Made by a program: the position numbers and the translations under genes. The notes under the pieces were generated by a model. It did not search any database, was not told the DNA's origin, and saw nothing but the letters and a program-made list of their open reading frames with translations. Below are positions 34,408 through 42,494 of a DNA stretch of 64,000 bases, in pieces (position 1 is the first letter of the stretch; the number at the start of each line of letters is the position of its first letter). The stretch is taken from assembly GCF_040750475.1 (NCBI RefSeq), contig NZ_JABJVY010000017.1:1-64000 (forward strand). Reading direction: 5' to 3'. The DNA comes from Amorphus sp040750475. Its GTDB lineage: Bacteria; Pseudomonadota; Alphaproteobacteria; Rhizobiales; Amorphaceae.

Positions 34408-35958
34408 ATGACCGGACCATCCTTTTCCCGCCGCACCCTTCTGCAACTTTCGGGCGCGGGCGCCGCAGCTCTCACGCTGCCGCTCGGCTTCGCTGGCCGT
34501 GTGCTGGCCCAGGACGGCTCGACCGTCACCATCGCCTACAACGTTAACTTGCCGTCCTTCGATCCGACGGTGGGTGCGTCGGCGGTCAACCCGACGATCC
34601 AGACGATCTATCAGGCGGTGTTCGACCCCTATATCCGTCAGGCGCCGGATCTGTCCTTCGAGCCGGGCATTCTGACCGACTGGGGCTGGAACGAGGACAA
34701 GACCAAGGTCCATATGACGGTCCGCGACGACGCGGTCTGGCACAACGGCGACAAGGTCACCCCGGAAGACGTGGTGTGGTCACTGGAGCGCGCCGGCAAT
34801 CCGGAAAGCGGAAACCCGATCCAGTTCGTCTGGTCGAAGATCGGCAACTTCCAGATCGACGGGAACACGGTCACCGCCGACGTGAAGGAATATGAGCCGA
34901 CCCTGTTCAAGTGGATGGCCTTCCTCACCGGTTACGTGCTGCCGAAGAAATATTTCGAGGAGGTTGGCCCGGAAGGCTTCGAGGCCAAGCCGGTCGGTTC
35001 CGGGCCTTATATGGTCGACACCTTCGAGCGCAACGCTTTCCTGCGGCTGAAGGCGAATCCGAACTATTGGGGCGGCAAGCCGGCGTTCGAGACGGTCATC
35101 TTCAAGTTCGTGCCGGATGCCACCAGCCGCGTGGCGGAGATCGAGTCAGGTGCTGCCGACGTCACGCTCGAAATTCCGTACGAGGAATTCGATCGTCTGA
35201 AGGACAAGCCGGGCATCGTCGGCGAGACCATTCCGGTCTCCGATATCGCGATGATCTTCATCAACGATATCGGCGTCATGAAGGACGAGAATGTCCGTAG
35301 GGCGGCGGCGATGTCGATCAACAAGAAGGCGATCGTCGATCGACTTCTCCGGGGCTACGGCGTGCCGCTCGATACGCTGCAAACGCCCGAATACGACGCC
35401 TACGATCCCTCCATCAAGGTGCCTTACGATCCCGACCAGGCGCAGGCGCTTCTGGAAAAGAGCGGCTATTCGCCCGACAACCCGGTCAAGTTCACCATCC
35501 AGACCACTCGCGGCTTCAAGCCGAAGGACTATGAGATGGTGCAGGCGATCGTCGGCATGTGGCGCAAGGTGGGTATCGACGCGACCATCGAGGTCTACGA
35601 GATCGCCAAGCACTACGAGCTGCGTGCCCGCGACGAGCTGGCCGAGGCGGCCTTCTACAACTGGGGCAATGCGATCGGCGATCCCGGCACCTCAACGGGC
35701 TTTGCCATGTTCGGCCCGTCGCCGCACTCCGTCTGGGATGGCCAGGAGGTGTTCGATGCGATCGCGCCGCTCTGGGCCGAAAAGGACGAAGAGAAGCGCA
35801 TCGCCGGCTGGAAGAAGGTCGACAAGCTGATCGCCGACAAGGGCGCGGTGATCCCGCTCCTGCAGTTCGTGCAGCCGATCGTGCACACCGACAAGGTGGC
35901 GGTCGTGCCGCAGGCAAACGGCATGCTTCTGCCGCAGAAGATGACGCCGGAAGGCTGA
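34408..35958 (+). CDS. family 5 ABC transporter substrate-binding protein
   Basis: The 516-residue protein starts with a twin-arginine signal (SRRTLLQLSGAGAAALTLPL, cleavage likely after VLAQ) and is an SBP_bac_5 protein of the DppA/OppA type (SFDPTVGASAVNPTIQTIYQ, AKPVGSGPYMVDTFERNAFL, AMSINKKAIVDRLLRGYG). It binds a peptide, opine, glutathione or other small ligand in the periplasm for the importer encoded next. Export by Tat rather than Sec is unusual but occurs in this family. It is separated from the first permease gene by 268 bp with two hairpins, which would allow higher expression of the binding protein. ATG has GGAGG 6 bases upstream. Confidence 0.94.
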   Translation: MTGPSFSRRTLLQLSGAGAAALTLPLGFAGRVLAQDGSTVTIAYNVNLPSFDPTVGASAVNPTIQTIYQAVFDPYIRQAPDLSFEPGILTDWGWNEDKTKVHMTVRDDAVWHNGDKVTPEDVVWSLERAGNPESGNPIQFVWSKIGNFQIDGNTVTADVKEYEPTLFKWMAFLTGYVLPKKYFEEVGPEGFEAKPVGSGPYMVDTFERNAFLRLKANPNYWGGKPAFETVIFKFVPDATSRVAEIESGAADVTLEIPYEEFDRLKDKPGIVGETIPVSDIAMIFINDIGVMKDENVRRAAAMSINKKAIVDRLLRGYGVPLDTLQTPEYDAYDPSIKVPYDPDQAQALLEKSGYSPDNPVKFTIQTTRGFKPKDYEMVQAIVGMWRKVGIDATIEVYEIAKHYELRARDELAEAAFYNWGNAIGDPGTSTGFAMFGPSPHSVWDGQEVFDAIAPLWAEKDEEKRIAGWKKVDKLIADKGAVIPLLQFVQPIVHTDKVAVVPQANGMLLPQKMTPEG

Positions 35959-36038
35959 CGGGCACGCGTCTTGCTGCCTGGCTGGAGCCGTTCAGCTTTT
36001 CATGGAAGCGCCGAACGGCTCTAACCGTTTGCATTCAC

Positions 36039-36082
36039 GCATTTCCGGACGGTCAACTGGTTTCCACTTGGCCTGGAAATGC
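36039..36082. repeat. 44-bp palindrome family, copy 3
   Basis: GCATTTCC ... GGAAATGC form the ends, with GGACGG near the left and TTTCCACTTGGCCT in the interior. It lies between the binding-protein and permease genes. See the family at 6283, 6420, 44072, 44171, 53874 and 54169. Confidence 0.85.
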
Positions 36083-36123
36083 TCTCGTCGCAAGTCGTCT
36101 CATCAGCCGGCCGCCCACACGGT

Positions 36124-36153
36124 TCGACTTCGGAGCCGAAGCTCCGAAGTCGA
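36124..36153 (+). promoter_or_regulatory. strong hairpin between binding-protein and permease genes
   Basis: TCGACTTCGGAG pairs perfectly with CTCCGAAGTCGA (12 bp, 6-base loop). Hairpins at this position in ABC operons commonly stabilise the upstream binding-protein mRNA or attenuate the downstream genes. Confidence 0.65.
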
Positions 36154-36226
36154 CGTGGGCTTGGGCCGTATTCACACGAATTCGGCCGATCCGATCGTTC
36201 TCTTCCGTTGCGGGAATTTCTGACGC

Positions 36227-37234
36227 ATGGGCCGCACAGCCCTTCTTCGCCGCCTTCTTCTGGTGCCGCCGACCTTGATCGGTGTCGCCATCGTCGTGTT
36301 CGTGCTGCTTCGGGTCGTCCCCGGCGACCCGATCGCCATGATGATTCCGCCCGGCGCGAGCGCCGAGGACATCGATCGCCTGCGCGCGCTCTACGGGCTC
36401 GACCAATCGATCCTGGTCCAGCTTTTCGCATGGTTCGGCGATCTGGTGACCGGTGATCTCGGCACGTCGATCAGTCTGCGCCAGAATGTGGCGACGCTGA
36501 TCCTCGGGCGGCTGCCGGCTACGCTGGAGCTGGTGGCCTTTGCCACCGTGATCGCCGTCGTTCTCGGCGGGTTTCTGGCACTCATCGGCGCGTTCTATCG
36601 CCGGCGCGCCGGCGAATGGATCGTCGACGGGGTGATCGGCTTTGTCGTCGCGATCCCGGATTTCCTCTGGGGCCTGATCTTCATCCTGGTGTTCGGCGTG
36701 GTCTATCCGCTGTTGCCGATCTCCGGGCGGATCGACCCGCGGCTCTCCACCGATTTCGCGACCCAGTTCTATCTGGTGGAATCGCTGGTCACCGGACAGT
36801 TCACGATCTTGAAGGGGCTGCTCGCCCACATGCTGATGCCGGCGCTCGCCCTTGCGCTGCCGCTGTCGGCAATCATCGCACGGGTGCTGAAGTCGTCGCT
36901 CGCGGTGGCGGAGAGTGCCGAATACGCCCAGATGGCGACGGCGCGCGGTTTTTCCCGTCGCTCGGTGCTGATCGAGGAGGCGCTGCCGAACGCGGCGATC
37001 CCGACGGTGACGCTTACCGGGGTTCAGTTCACCTTTCTGGTGGGCGGTACGGTGCTGATCGAGCGGATCTTTTCCTATGAGGGGATCGGCAACATGGCGG
37101 TCGATGCCGTCATCAACCGCGATCTGCCGCTGATCCAGGGGATCGTGCTGACCTTCGCCATCCTGTTCATCGCCATCAATCTGGCGATCGACATTCTCGT
37201 CACCTTCCTGAACCCGAGGCTGCGTCGTGGCTGA
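36227..37234 (+). CDS. ABC transporter permease, DppB type
   Basis: The 335-residue inner-membrane protein has about six hydrophobic segments, the DppB-type N-terminus (LLRRLLLVPPTLIGVAIVVF) and the cytoplasmic EAA loop (YAQMATARGFSRRSVLIEEALPN area, about 225-250) that contacts the ATPases. It forms the channel with the following DppC-like permease. It overlaps the next gene by 8 bases, showing a coupled operon. Confidence 0.94.
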   Translation: MGRTALLRRLLLVPPTLIGVAIVVFVLLRVVPGDPIAMMIPPGASAEDIDRLRALYGLDQSILVQLFAWFGDLVTGDLGTSISLRQNVATLILGRLPATLELVAFATVIAVVLGGFLALIGAFYRRRAGEWIVDGVIGFVVAIPDFLWGLIFILVFGVVYPLLPISGRIDPRLSTDFATQFYLVESLVTGQFTILKGLLAHMLMPALALALPLSAIIARVLKSSLAVAESAEYAQMATARGFSRRSVLIEEALPNAAIPTVTLTGVQFTFLVGGTVLIERIFSYEGIGNMAVDAVINRDLPLIQGIVLTFAILFIAINLAIDILVTFLNPRLRRG

Positions 37235-38117
37235 ACCGGCTTCTTCCCCTGCCGCCGATGCCGCGCCCGCGGCACCCCGGCGTCCCTCCCACCCGATCGA
37301 ACCGCGGCTGGTGATCGGTCTGATCGTCGTCGGCGCGCTGCTGATCATCGCGGCCTTCGCGCCGCTAATAGCGCCGCATGACCCGCTGGAGCAGGATCTG
37401 CTCTATTCCATGCTGCCTCCGTCATGGCAGTCGGGCGGCGAGCCCGGCTACTTTTTCGGAACCGACAATCTCGGCCGCGACATCCTCTCCCGACTGATCT
37501 ACGCGACCAGGGTTGCGCTCACGGTTGCCTTCGTCGCAGCGCTCCTGGCGGCTGCGATCGGCTCGCTGCTCGGGCTTTCGGCCGGTTATTTCGGCGGCAT
37601 CGTCGACCAGGCGGTGTCGCGGCTGGTGGAAGTCTGGATGGCGTTCCCGCCGGTGCTGCTCGCGATCGTGCTCGCCGCCGTTCTGGGCGCGGGGCTCTCT
37701 TCGGTCATCGTCGCCATCGTCGTCGTCGACTGGACACGCTTCGCTCGGGTGGTGCGGTCCGAAACCATGGTCGAGCGCGAGATGGAATATGTTGCCTCCG
37801 CTCGCACACTGGGCCTTTCCGGCCCATTCATTCTGGCCAAGGAAGTCTTGCCCAACGTGTTGCCGCTGATCATCACGCTGTTGTCGGTGGAGATGGGAAT
37901 CGCGATCGTCGTCGAGGCGATCCTCTCCTTCGTGGGCCTGTCGGTCTCCACCGACTTTCCGACCTGGGGCGGCATGATCGCGGAGGGGCGACAGGTGGTC
38001 TACCAGACGCCCTGGCTGCTTGGGCTGCCGATCGCCTGCATTGTGGTCTCCGTGCTCGGCTTCAACCTGACCGGCGACGGCCTGCGCCACGCCCTCGACC
38101 CGGTGCATCGGCGATGA
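37227..38117 (+). CDS. ABC transporter permease, DppC type
   Basis: The 296-residue protein has a Pro/Ala-rich cytoplasmic start, the DppC-type segment PLIAPHDPLEQDLL, YFFGTDNLGRDILSRLIYAT, about six membrane helices and the EAA loop (YVASARTLGLSGPFILAKEV). Translation starts at GTG 37227 inside the end of the upstream permease gene. The stop overlaps the start of the ATPase gene (ATGA). Confidence 0.94.
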   Translation: MAEPASSPAADAAPAAPRRPSHPIEPRLVIGLIVVGALLIIAAFAPLIAPHDPLEQDLLYSMLPPSWQSGGEPGYFFGTDNLGRDILSRLIYATRVALTVAFVAALLAAAIGSLLGLSAGYFGGIVDQAVSRLVEVWMAFPPVLLAIVLAAVLGAGLSSVIVAIVVVDWTRFARVVRSETMVEREMEYVASARTLGLSGPFILAKEVLPNVLPLIITLLSVEMGIAIVVEAILSFVGLSVSTDFPTWGGMIAEGRQVVYQTPWLLGLPIACIVVSVLGFNLTGDGLRHALDPVHRR

Positions 38118-38992
38118 CGACACCGATCCTGACCGTCGACCACCTGGTGGTCACCATCAAGGGTACGCCGGTGCTGCGCGACGTTTCGCTTCGTGTGGCG
38201 CCGGGCGAGGTGCACGGCCTGGTGGGTGAATCCGGCGCCGGCAAGTCGACCATCGGCAAGGCCGTGCTGGGCCTATTGCCGCGAGCGGCGAAGATCGCCG
38301 GTGGCTACGTCATGTTTGATGGGGTCGATCTCGTCGGCATGGGCGAGGCCGAGCGGCGAAAGCTCCTGACCAAGGAGATCGCGCTCATTCCGCAGGACCC
38401 AATGACCGCGCTCAATCCGGTCAAGCGGATCGGCGCCCAAATAATCCGGCCGCTGACCCGCCATCTCGGCCTCTCCAAGCAGGAGGCCCGGGCGCGGGCG
38501 CTTTCGCTGCTCGGAGAAGTCGCGATCCGCGATCCGGAAGGTGTGTTGGAGCGCTACCCGCATGAGCTCTCCGGCGGCATGCGCCAGCGCGTGCTGATCG
38601 CGATGGCGTTTTCCACCACGCCGCGCCTGATCATCGCCGATGAACCTACCACGGCGCTCGACGTCACCGTCCAGCGCCAGATCCTTGCGCTGATCCGGGA
38701 CCTGCAGACACGCCACGATGCCGCCCTGCTGTTCGTCACCCACGATCTCGGCGTGGTGGCGAAGATCTGTGACCGGGTGACGGTGCTGCATGCCGGCCGC
38801 GTGTTGGAGCAAGGGAGCTGCGCGCAGGTGATCGAACACCCGCACCACGCCTACACGCAGGCACTGCTCGCCGCGACGCCGCGCTTCGACCGTCCGGGCG
38901 AGGTGCTGGCGCCGGTGCCGGCCGAGCTCGCCGCCTCGCTTTGGAAGGAAGCGGCGAGCTGGGATGCCCAGCATCCGGGAGGGGCGCGATGA
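38114..38992 (+). CDS. ABC transporter ATPase, DppD type
   Basis: The 292-residue protein has Walker A GESGAGKST, the Q-loop LIPQDPMTALNP, the signature LSGGMRQRV, Walker B LIIADEPTTALD and the switch His in FVTHDLG. The C-terminal extension ending in HPGGAR is the oligopeptide-type tail, although the Cys-rich iron-sulfur motif seen in some DppD proteins is missing. The gene is coupled by four-base overlaps to genes on both sides. An open frame runs upstream to 37424 in another frame of the permease and is not coding. Confidence 0.95.
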   Translation: MTTPILTVDHLVVTIKGTPVLRDVSLRVAPGEVHGLVGESGAGKSTIGKAVLGLLPRAAKIAGGYVMFDGVDLVGMGEAERRKLLTKEIALIPQDPMTALNPVKRIGAQIIRPLTRHLGLSKQEARARALSLLGEVAIRDPEGVLERYPHELSGGMRQRVLIAMAFSTTPRLIIADEPTTALDVTVQRQILALIRDLQTRHDAALLFVTHDLGVVAKICDRVTVLHAGRVLEQGSCAQVIEHPHHAYTQALLAATPRFDRPGEVLAPVPAELAASLWKEAASWDAQHPGGAR

Positions 38993-39828
38993 CCGACGCA
39001 CCGCTGATGCAGGCGCGGGGGCTGACCGTCGCGCTCCCCAATCGGGCCAAATCCAAGGTGTTCGGCCCCCCGCCCACCATTACCCTGGTCAAGAGCATCG
39101 ATTTGGACGTCGCGCGCGGGGCGGCCATCGGGCTAGTCGGCGAATCCGGCTCCGGCAAGACCACGCTCGGCCGGGCGTTGATCCGCCTGCTTCCGATCGC
39201 TTCCGGGTCGCTTCTCTTCAACGGCACCGACATCGCCAAGGCCGAGGAGGGGGCGCTGCGCCCGCTTCGGCCGAAGATGCAGATGATCTTTCAGGATCCG
39301 ATGTCGTCGCTCAATCCGCGGCTCAAGCTCGCGACCATCCTGACCCGGCCGTTCGAGGCGTTCGGCGTGCCGTTTCCCGATGGCTCCCGGCGCGACACAG
39401 CGGCCCGTCTGCTGGATCTGGTCGGCCTGCCGACCGCGTTCGTCGACCGCTATCCGCACGAGCTTTCCGGTGGCCAGCGCCAGCGTGTCGGCATCGCGCG
39501 GGCGATCGCGCTGGAACCCGATTTCATCGTGGCCGACGAGATTGTCTCGGGCCTAGACGTCTCGACCCAGGCGCAGATCCTGATCCTGTTGAAGGAGCTG
39601 CGCGCCCGGATGGGGCTTACGCTCGTCTTCATCAGCCACGACCTTTCCGTGGTCCGGGCGCTTTGCGACGAGCTGGTCGTGCTCCTCCATGGCGAGATCG
39701 TCGAGCGCGGGCCTTGCGCCGAGGTCTTCGAGGCACCCAAGGCCGACTATACCCGCGCCCTCATAGAGGCCGTGCCGCTACCGGAAATTGATCCGGCTTG
39801 GCTCGGCGCGCCCTCGGCGGAGGCCTGA
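38989..39828 (+). CDS. ABC transporter ATPase, DppF type
   Basis: The 279-residue protein is the second nucleotide-binding subunit. It has Walker A GESGSGKTT, Q-loop MIFQDPMSSLNP, signature LSGGQRQRV, Walker B FIVADEIVSGLD and switch FISHDLS. In Walker B the usual E-P is E-I, a small change also seen elsewhere. It closes the five-gene importer operon. A hairpin and an AT-rich palindrome lie in the 134-bp gap before the convergent FAD oxidoreductase gene. Confidence 0.95.
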   Translation: MTDAPLMQARGLTVALPNRAKSKVFGPPPTITLVKSIDLDVARGAAIGLVGESGSGKTTLGRALIRLLPIASGSLLFNGTDIAKAEEGALRPLRPKMQMIFQDPMSSLNPRLKLATILTRPFEAFGVPFPDGSRRDTAARLLDLVGLPTAFVDRYPHELSGGQRQRVGIARAIALEPDFIVADEIVSGLDVSTQAQILILLKELRARMGLTLVFISHDLSVVRALCDELVVLLHGEIVERGPCAEVFEAPKADYTRALIEAVPLPEIDPAWLGAPSAEA

Positions 39829-39887
39829 GCGGGGCTTGGGGCACGCCGGTTATTGCCTCCCCCGGAGCGGCGATCGGGGGCGCCGAC

Positions 39888-39908
39888 CCGGCTTTCAGCG
39901 GAAGCCGG
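39888..39908. terminator. hairpin between convergent genes
   Basis: CCGGCTT pairs with AAGCCGG (7 bp, 7-base loop) between the ABC operon and the convergent FAD oxidoreductase. It may act as a bidirectional terminator. No T-run follows directly. Confidence 0.4.
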
Positions 39909-39923
39909 AGGGTGGCTCAATAA

Positions 39924-39939
39924 ATATGCACCTGCATAT
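39924..39939. promoter_or_regulatory. 16-bp AT-rich palindrome
   Basis: ATATGCA-CC-TGCATAT is a perfect palindrome of the MarR-operator kind. It lies at the 3' side of two convergent genes, an odd place for an operator, near TGCATATAAATTGC, which resembles sequences upstream of the importer operon (34359-34373) and of the cyclase gene (41590-41612). Confidence 0.4.
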
Positions 39940-39962
39940 AAATTGCGCTATGACGTGTTGTC

Positions 39963-41531
39963 TCAAGCGCCGCCGAGCATCCGGCCGAGCGTGAAGCCGG
40001 AGCCGGCTCCCGTGCCGCCGCCGGGCCAGGTGGATGCGCCGATCAGGTAGAGATCTTTGATCGGGGTGCGATGGTCGGCGTAGCCGGCCACCGGGCGGAA
40101 CAGGAAGTTCTGGAACAGATGGTGGCTGCCGCCGAGGCTGTCGCCGCCGACCAGATTGGGATTGCGGCGCTCCAGGTCCGCCGGGCTCTCCACGTAGCGC
40201 CCGATAATCTTGTCCTTGGTGCCCGGCGCATAGCCTTCCAGAATGTCGATCACCCGGTCCGCGAACGGCTCGCGCGCTTCGTCCCAGGTGCGCGCGGAGA
40301 TCTGGCCGGCGGCGTCGCCCTTGATCTCTCCAGGCGCCATGCGGACCTGGACCCAAAGCGTGTGCTTGCCGTCCGGCGCCCTCGACGAATCGACCGTGGT
40401 CTGCTGGCCGACGACCAGCACCGGTTCTTCCGGCAAAAGGCCCGAGAGTGCCTGGGAATAGGCGCGCGAGATCATGTCGAGATCCGGGGCGAGGTGGACG
40501 TAGAGGAAGCGCTTCAGCTCCTCTCCGGCGGTCCAGTCGGGCAGGTCGGAGAGCGCCAGATGCACCATCATCGCGCCCGGCGCGTGGCGGAATTTCCGCG
40601 CGCCTTCGTCGAAGCGGCGATCGCCGGAGTTGCCGCCGGCGAGCTTCACCAGCGCCTTCGGGGTCACGCTTGCAACGACGGCGCGCTTGGCGCGGACAAC
40701 GGTGCCGTCCGCCAGCTCGATCGCCGTCGCCTTGCCGCCTTCGTGGCGGATGGCGGTTACCTCCGCGCCGGTTTTGACCGTGCCGCCAAGCTCCTCAACG
40801 CGGGCGACCATGGCGTTGATGATGGTGTCGGCGCCGCCTTGGCCGATGACCATGCCGAAGCTCTGATCGGCCATCGATTCCAGGTAGGGAAACAGCGCTC
40901 CGCCGGCGACGTCGGGGCTGAAATCCAGGTGCATGCCCCAGGTCGCAAGCGCGGTCCGGATCTCCGGCGATTCGAAATTTTCCTCCACGAATTCCCGCGG
41001 CGACGAGGCGATCAGGCGGGCCGTGTCGAGCAGCCAGCGCGCGCCTTTCCTGCGCCAGGCCTTGAAGCCGAAAGCGGCGATCGACCGCCACGTCATTCGC
41101 GCGCCCAGCAGGCCGAACAGGAAGGGCGCATCCTCGCCGAACCGCTGCACCATCGCCCGCCAGCGCTCGCCATCGGCGGCGGAAAAGCCCGCCGCGCGCG
41201 CCGCTGTGGTCTCCAGATCCTTCGACAGGCCGAACCAGGTGCCCTCGCGGGTGGGAGAGGCAAAGCAATGCTCCGCCGGCACGAACGCGAGCCCATGCTT
41301 TTGCAGCGCCTCTCCGTGGGTCTGGAAAAAAGCGGAGCCCGCAAACATGCCCAGGTTGGTTGCGTAGAGGTCATGACGGAAGCCGGGCAGGGTAGCCTCC
41401 TCGGTCCGCACCGCGCCGCCCGGCCGGTCGTTGCGCTCGAATATGCCGACCGACCAGCCCTTGCTGGCCAGATGCACCGCAGCCGCCAGCGCATTGTGTC
41501 CGGCGCCGACGAAAATTGCATCGAATTCCAT
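39963..41531 (-). CDS. FAD-dependent oxidoreductase (PYROXD2/CrtI-like), paralogue 1
   Basis: The 522-residue protein is a phytoene-desaturase-like amine-oxidase-fold flavoprotein: FVGAGHNALAAAVHLASKGW (dinucleotide site), ERNDRPGGAVRTEEATLPGF, and the C-terminal FAD contact GASTWPGGGTGAGSGFTLGR. The PYROXD2 group is common in bacteria but has few known substrates. Another gene (42495-44069) is a clear paralogue, sharing SPADLE, NLVGGD and the C-terminal block. It is divergent from the cyclase gene, so both may be controlled from the 141-bp AT-rich gap. ATG 41531 fits the family start better than 41576. Confidence 0.87.
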   Translation of the reverse strand: MEFDAIFVGAGHNALAAAVHLASKGWSVGIFERNDRPGGAVRTEEATLPGFRHDLYATNLGMFAGSAFFQTHGEALQKHGLAFVPAEHCFASPTREGTWFGLSKDLETTAARAAGFSAADGERWRAMVQRFGEDAPFLFGLLGARMTWRSIAAFGFKAWRRKGARWLLDTARLIASSPREFVEENFESPEIRTALATWGMHLDFSPDVAGGALFPYLESMADQSFGMVIGQGGADTIINAMVARVEELGGTVKTGAEVTAIRHEGGKATAIELADGTVVRAKRAVVASVTPKALVKLAGGNSGDRRFDEGARKFRHAPGAMMVHLALSDLPDWTAGEELKRFLYVHLAPDLDMISRAYSQALSGLLPEEPVLVVGQQTTVDSSRAPDGKHTLWVQVRMAPGEIKGDAAGQISARTWDEAREPFADRVIDILEGYAPGTKDKIIGRYVESPADLERRNPNLVGGDSLGGSHHLFQNFLFRPVAGYADHRTPIKDLYLIGASTWPGGGTGAGSGFTLGRMLGGA

Positions 41532-41672
41532 GGTGTCGTGCGCTCCTCTCGCCGCAGCGGCCCAGTGATTGGGCACTCTAACCGGGTGGTGAATTTACTT
41601 GCAAATACATAAATCGACGTTAGTCTGGTTCCAAGGAATGGTCAGACGGCGACCAAATCGGAGGAGTCGACT

Positions 41673-42461
41673 ATGACGGCGTCGGACGCGCTTCAGAACG
41701 TGGCGAGCATGCTTCTGTCGGGACAGGTTGAGGTGGTGGACCTTGCGGTGCCGCTCGGGCCGGACACGCCGCTAATCAAGTTGCCTGACCAGTTCAAGCA
41801 GACGCCGCCGGTCAAGGTTCACGAGATCTCCAACTATGACGACAACGGCCCGTTCTGGTCCTGGAACTGGTACGAGCTGGGCGAGCACTCCGGCACCCAT
41901 TTCGATGCCCCGGTGCACTGGATCACCGGCAAGGATTATGAGGACGGTTTTACCGACTCGCTGCCGCCGCAGAGCTTCGTGGCGCCGGTCAATGTGATCG
42001 ACTGCTCCAAGGAGACCGCGGAGAATCCGGACTTTCTCCTGACCGTTGAAGGCATCAAGGCCTGGGAGGCCGAGCACGGCGAGATCGAGGCCGGGACCTG
42101 GGTTGTCATGCGCACCGACTGGTGGCCGCGCAACCGTAGCCAGGACGACTTCCTGAACGTCGACGAGAACGGGCCGCATTCCCCTGGGCCCACGGCCGAG
42201 GCCATCCAGTTCCTGATCGATAAGGGCATTTGCGGTTGGGGTACGGAGTGTGTCGGCACCGACGCCGGCGCCGCCGGCGGGTTCGAGCCGCCGTTCCCGG
42301 CGCACAATCTCCTGCACAAGAACAAGCGTCTTGGCCTGGCCAGCCTCGCCCATCTCGACAAGCTGCCGGCCAAGGGCGCGATCCTGATCGCGGCGCCGCT
42401 GAAGTTCGTGAAGGGCACGGGCAGCCCGATCCGGGCGCTCGCCCTGGTCCCGAAGGCCTGA
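41673..42461 (+). CDS. cyclase-family metal hydrolase (isatin hydrolase/kynurenine formamidase superfamily)
   Basis: The 262-residue protein has the superfamily metal-site motif H72-SGTHFDAP-VH82 (HxGTHxDxPxH, which binds Mn or Zn), an N-terminal VVDLAVPLGPDTPLIK strand, and GTECVGTDAGAAGGFEPPFP near the C-terminus. Members hydrolyse cyclic or linear amides such as isatin and N-formylkynurenine, or act on other carbonyl compounds. The length equals that of characterised isatin hydrolase. The neighbouring 2-oxoacid oxidoreductase and ring-cleavage genes make an indolic substrate attractive but unproven. ATG has GGAGG about 10 bases upstream. It is 33 bp from the next gene. Confidence 0.85.
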   Translation: MTASDALQNVASMLLSGQVEVVDLAVPLGPDTPLIKLPDQFKQTPPVKVHEISNYDDNGPFWSWNWYELGEHSGTHFDAPVHWITGKDYEDGFTDSLPPQSFVAPVNVIDCSKETAENPDFLLTVEGIKAWEAEHGEIEAGTWVVMRTDWWPRNRSQDDFLNVDENGPHSPGPTAEAIQFLIDKGICGWGTECVGTDAGAAGGFEPPFPAHNLLHKNKRLGLASLAHLDKLPAKGAILIAAPLKFVKGTGSPIRALALVPKA

Positions 42462-42494
42462 GGCGGGCCCGGGCTACGGTAAAGCGGGTGTTGC

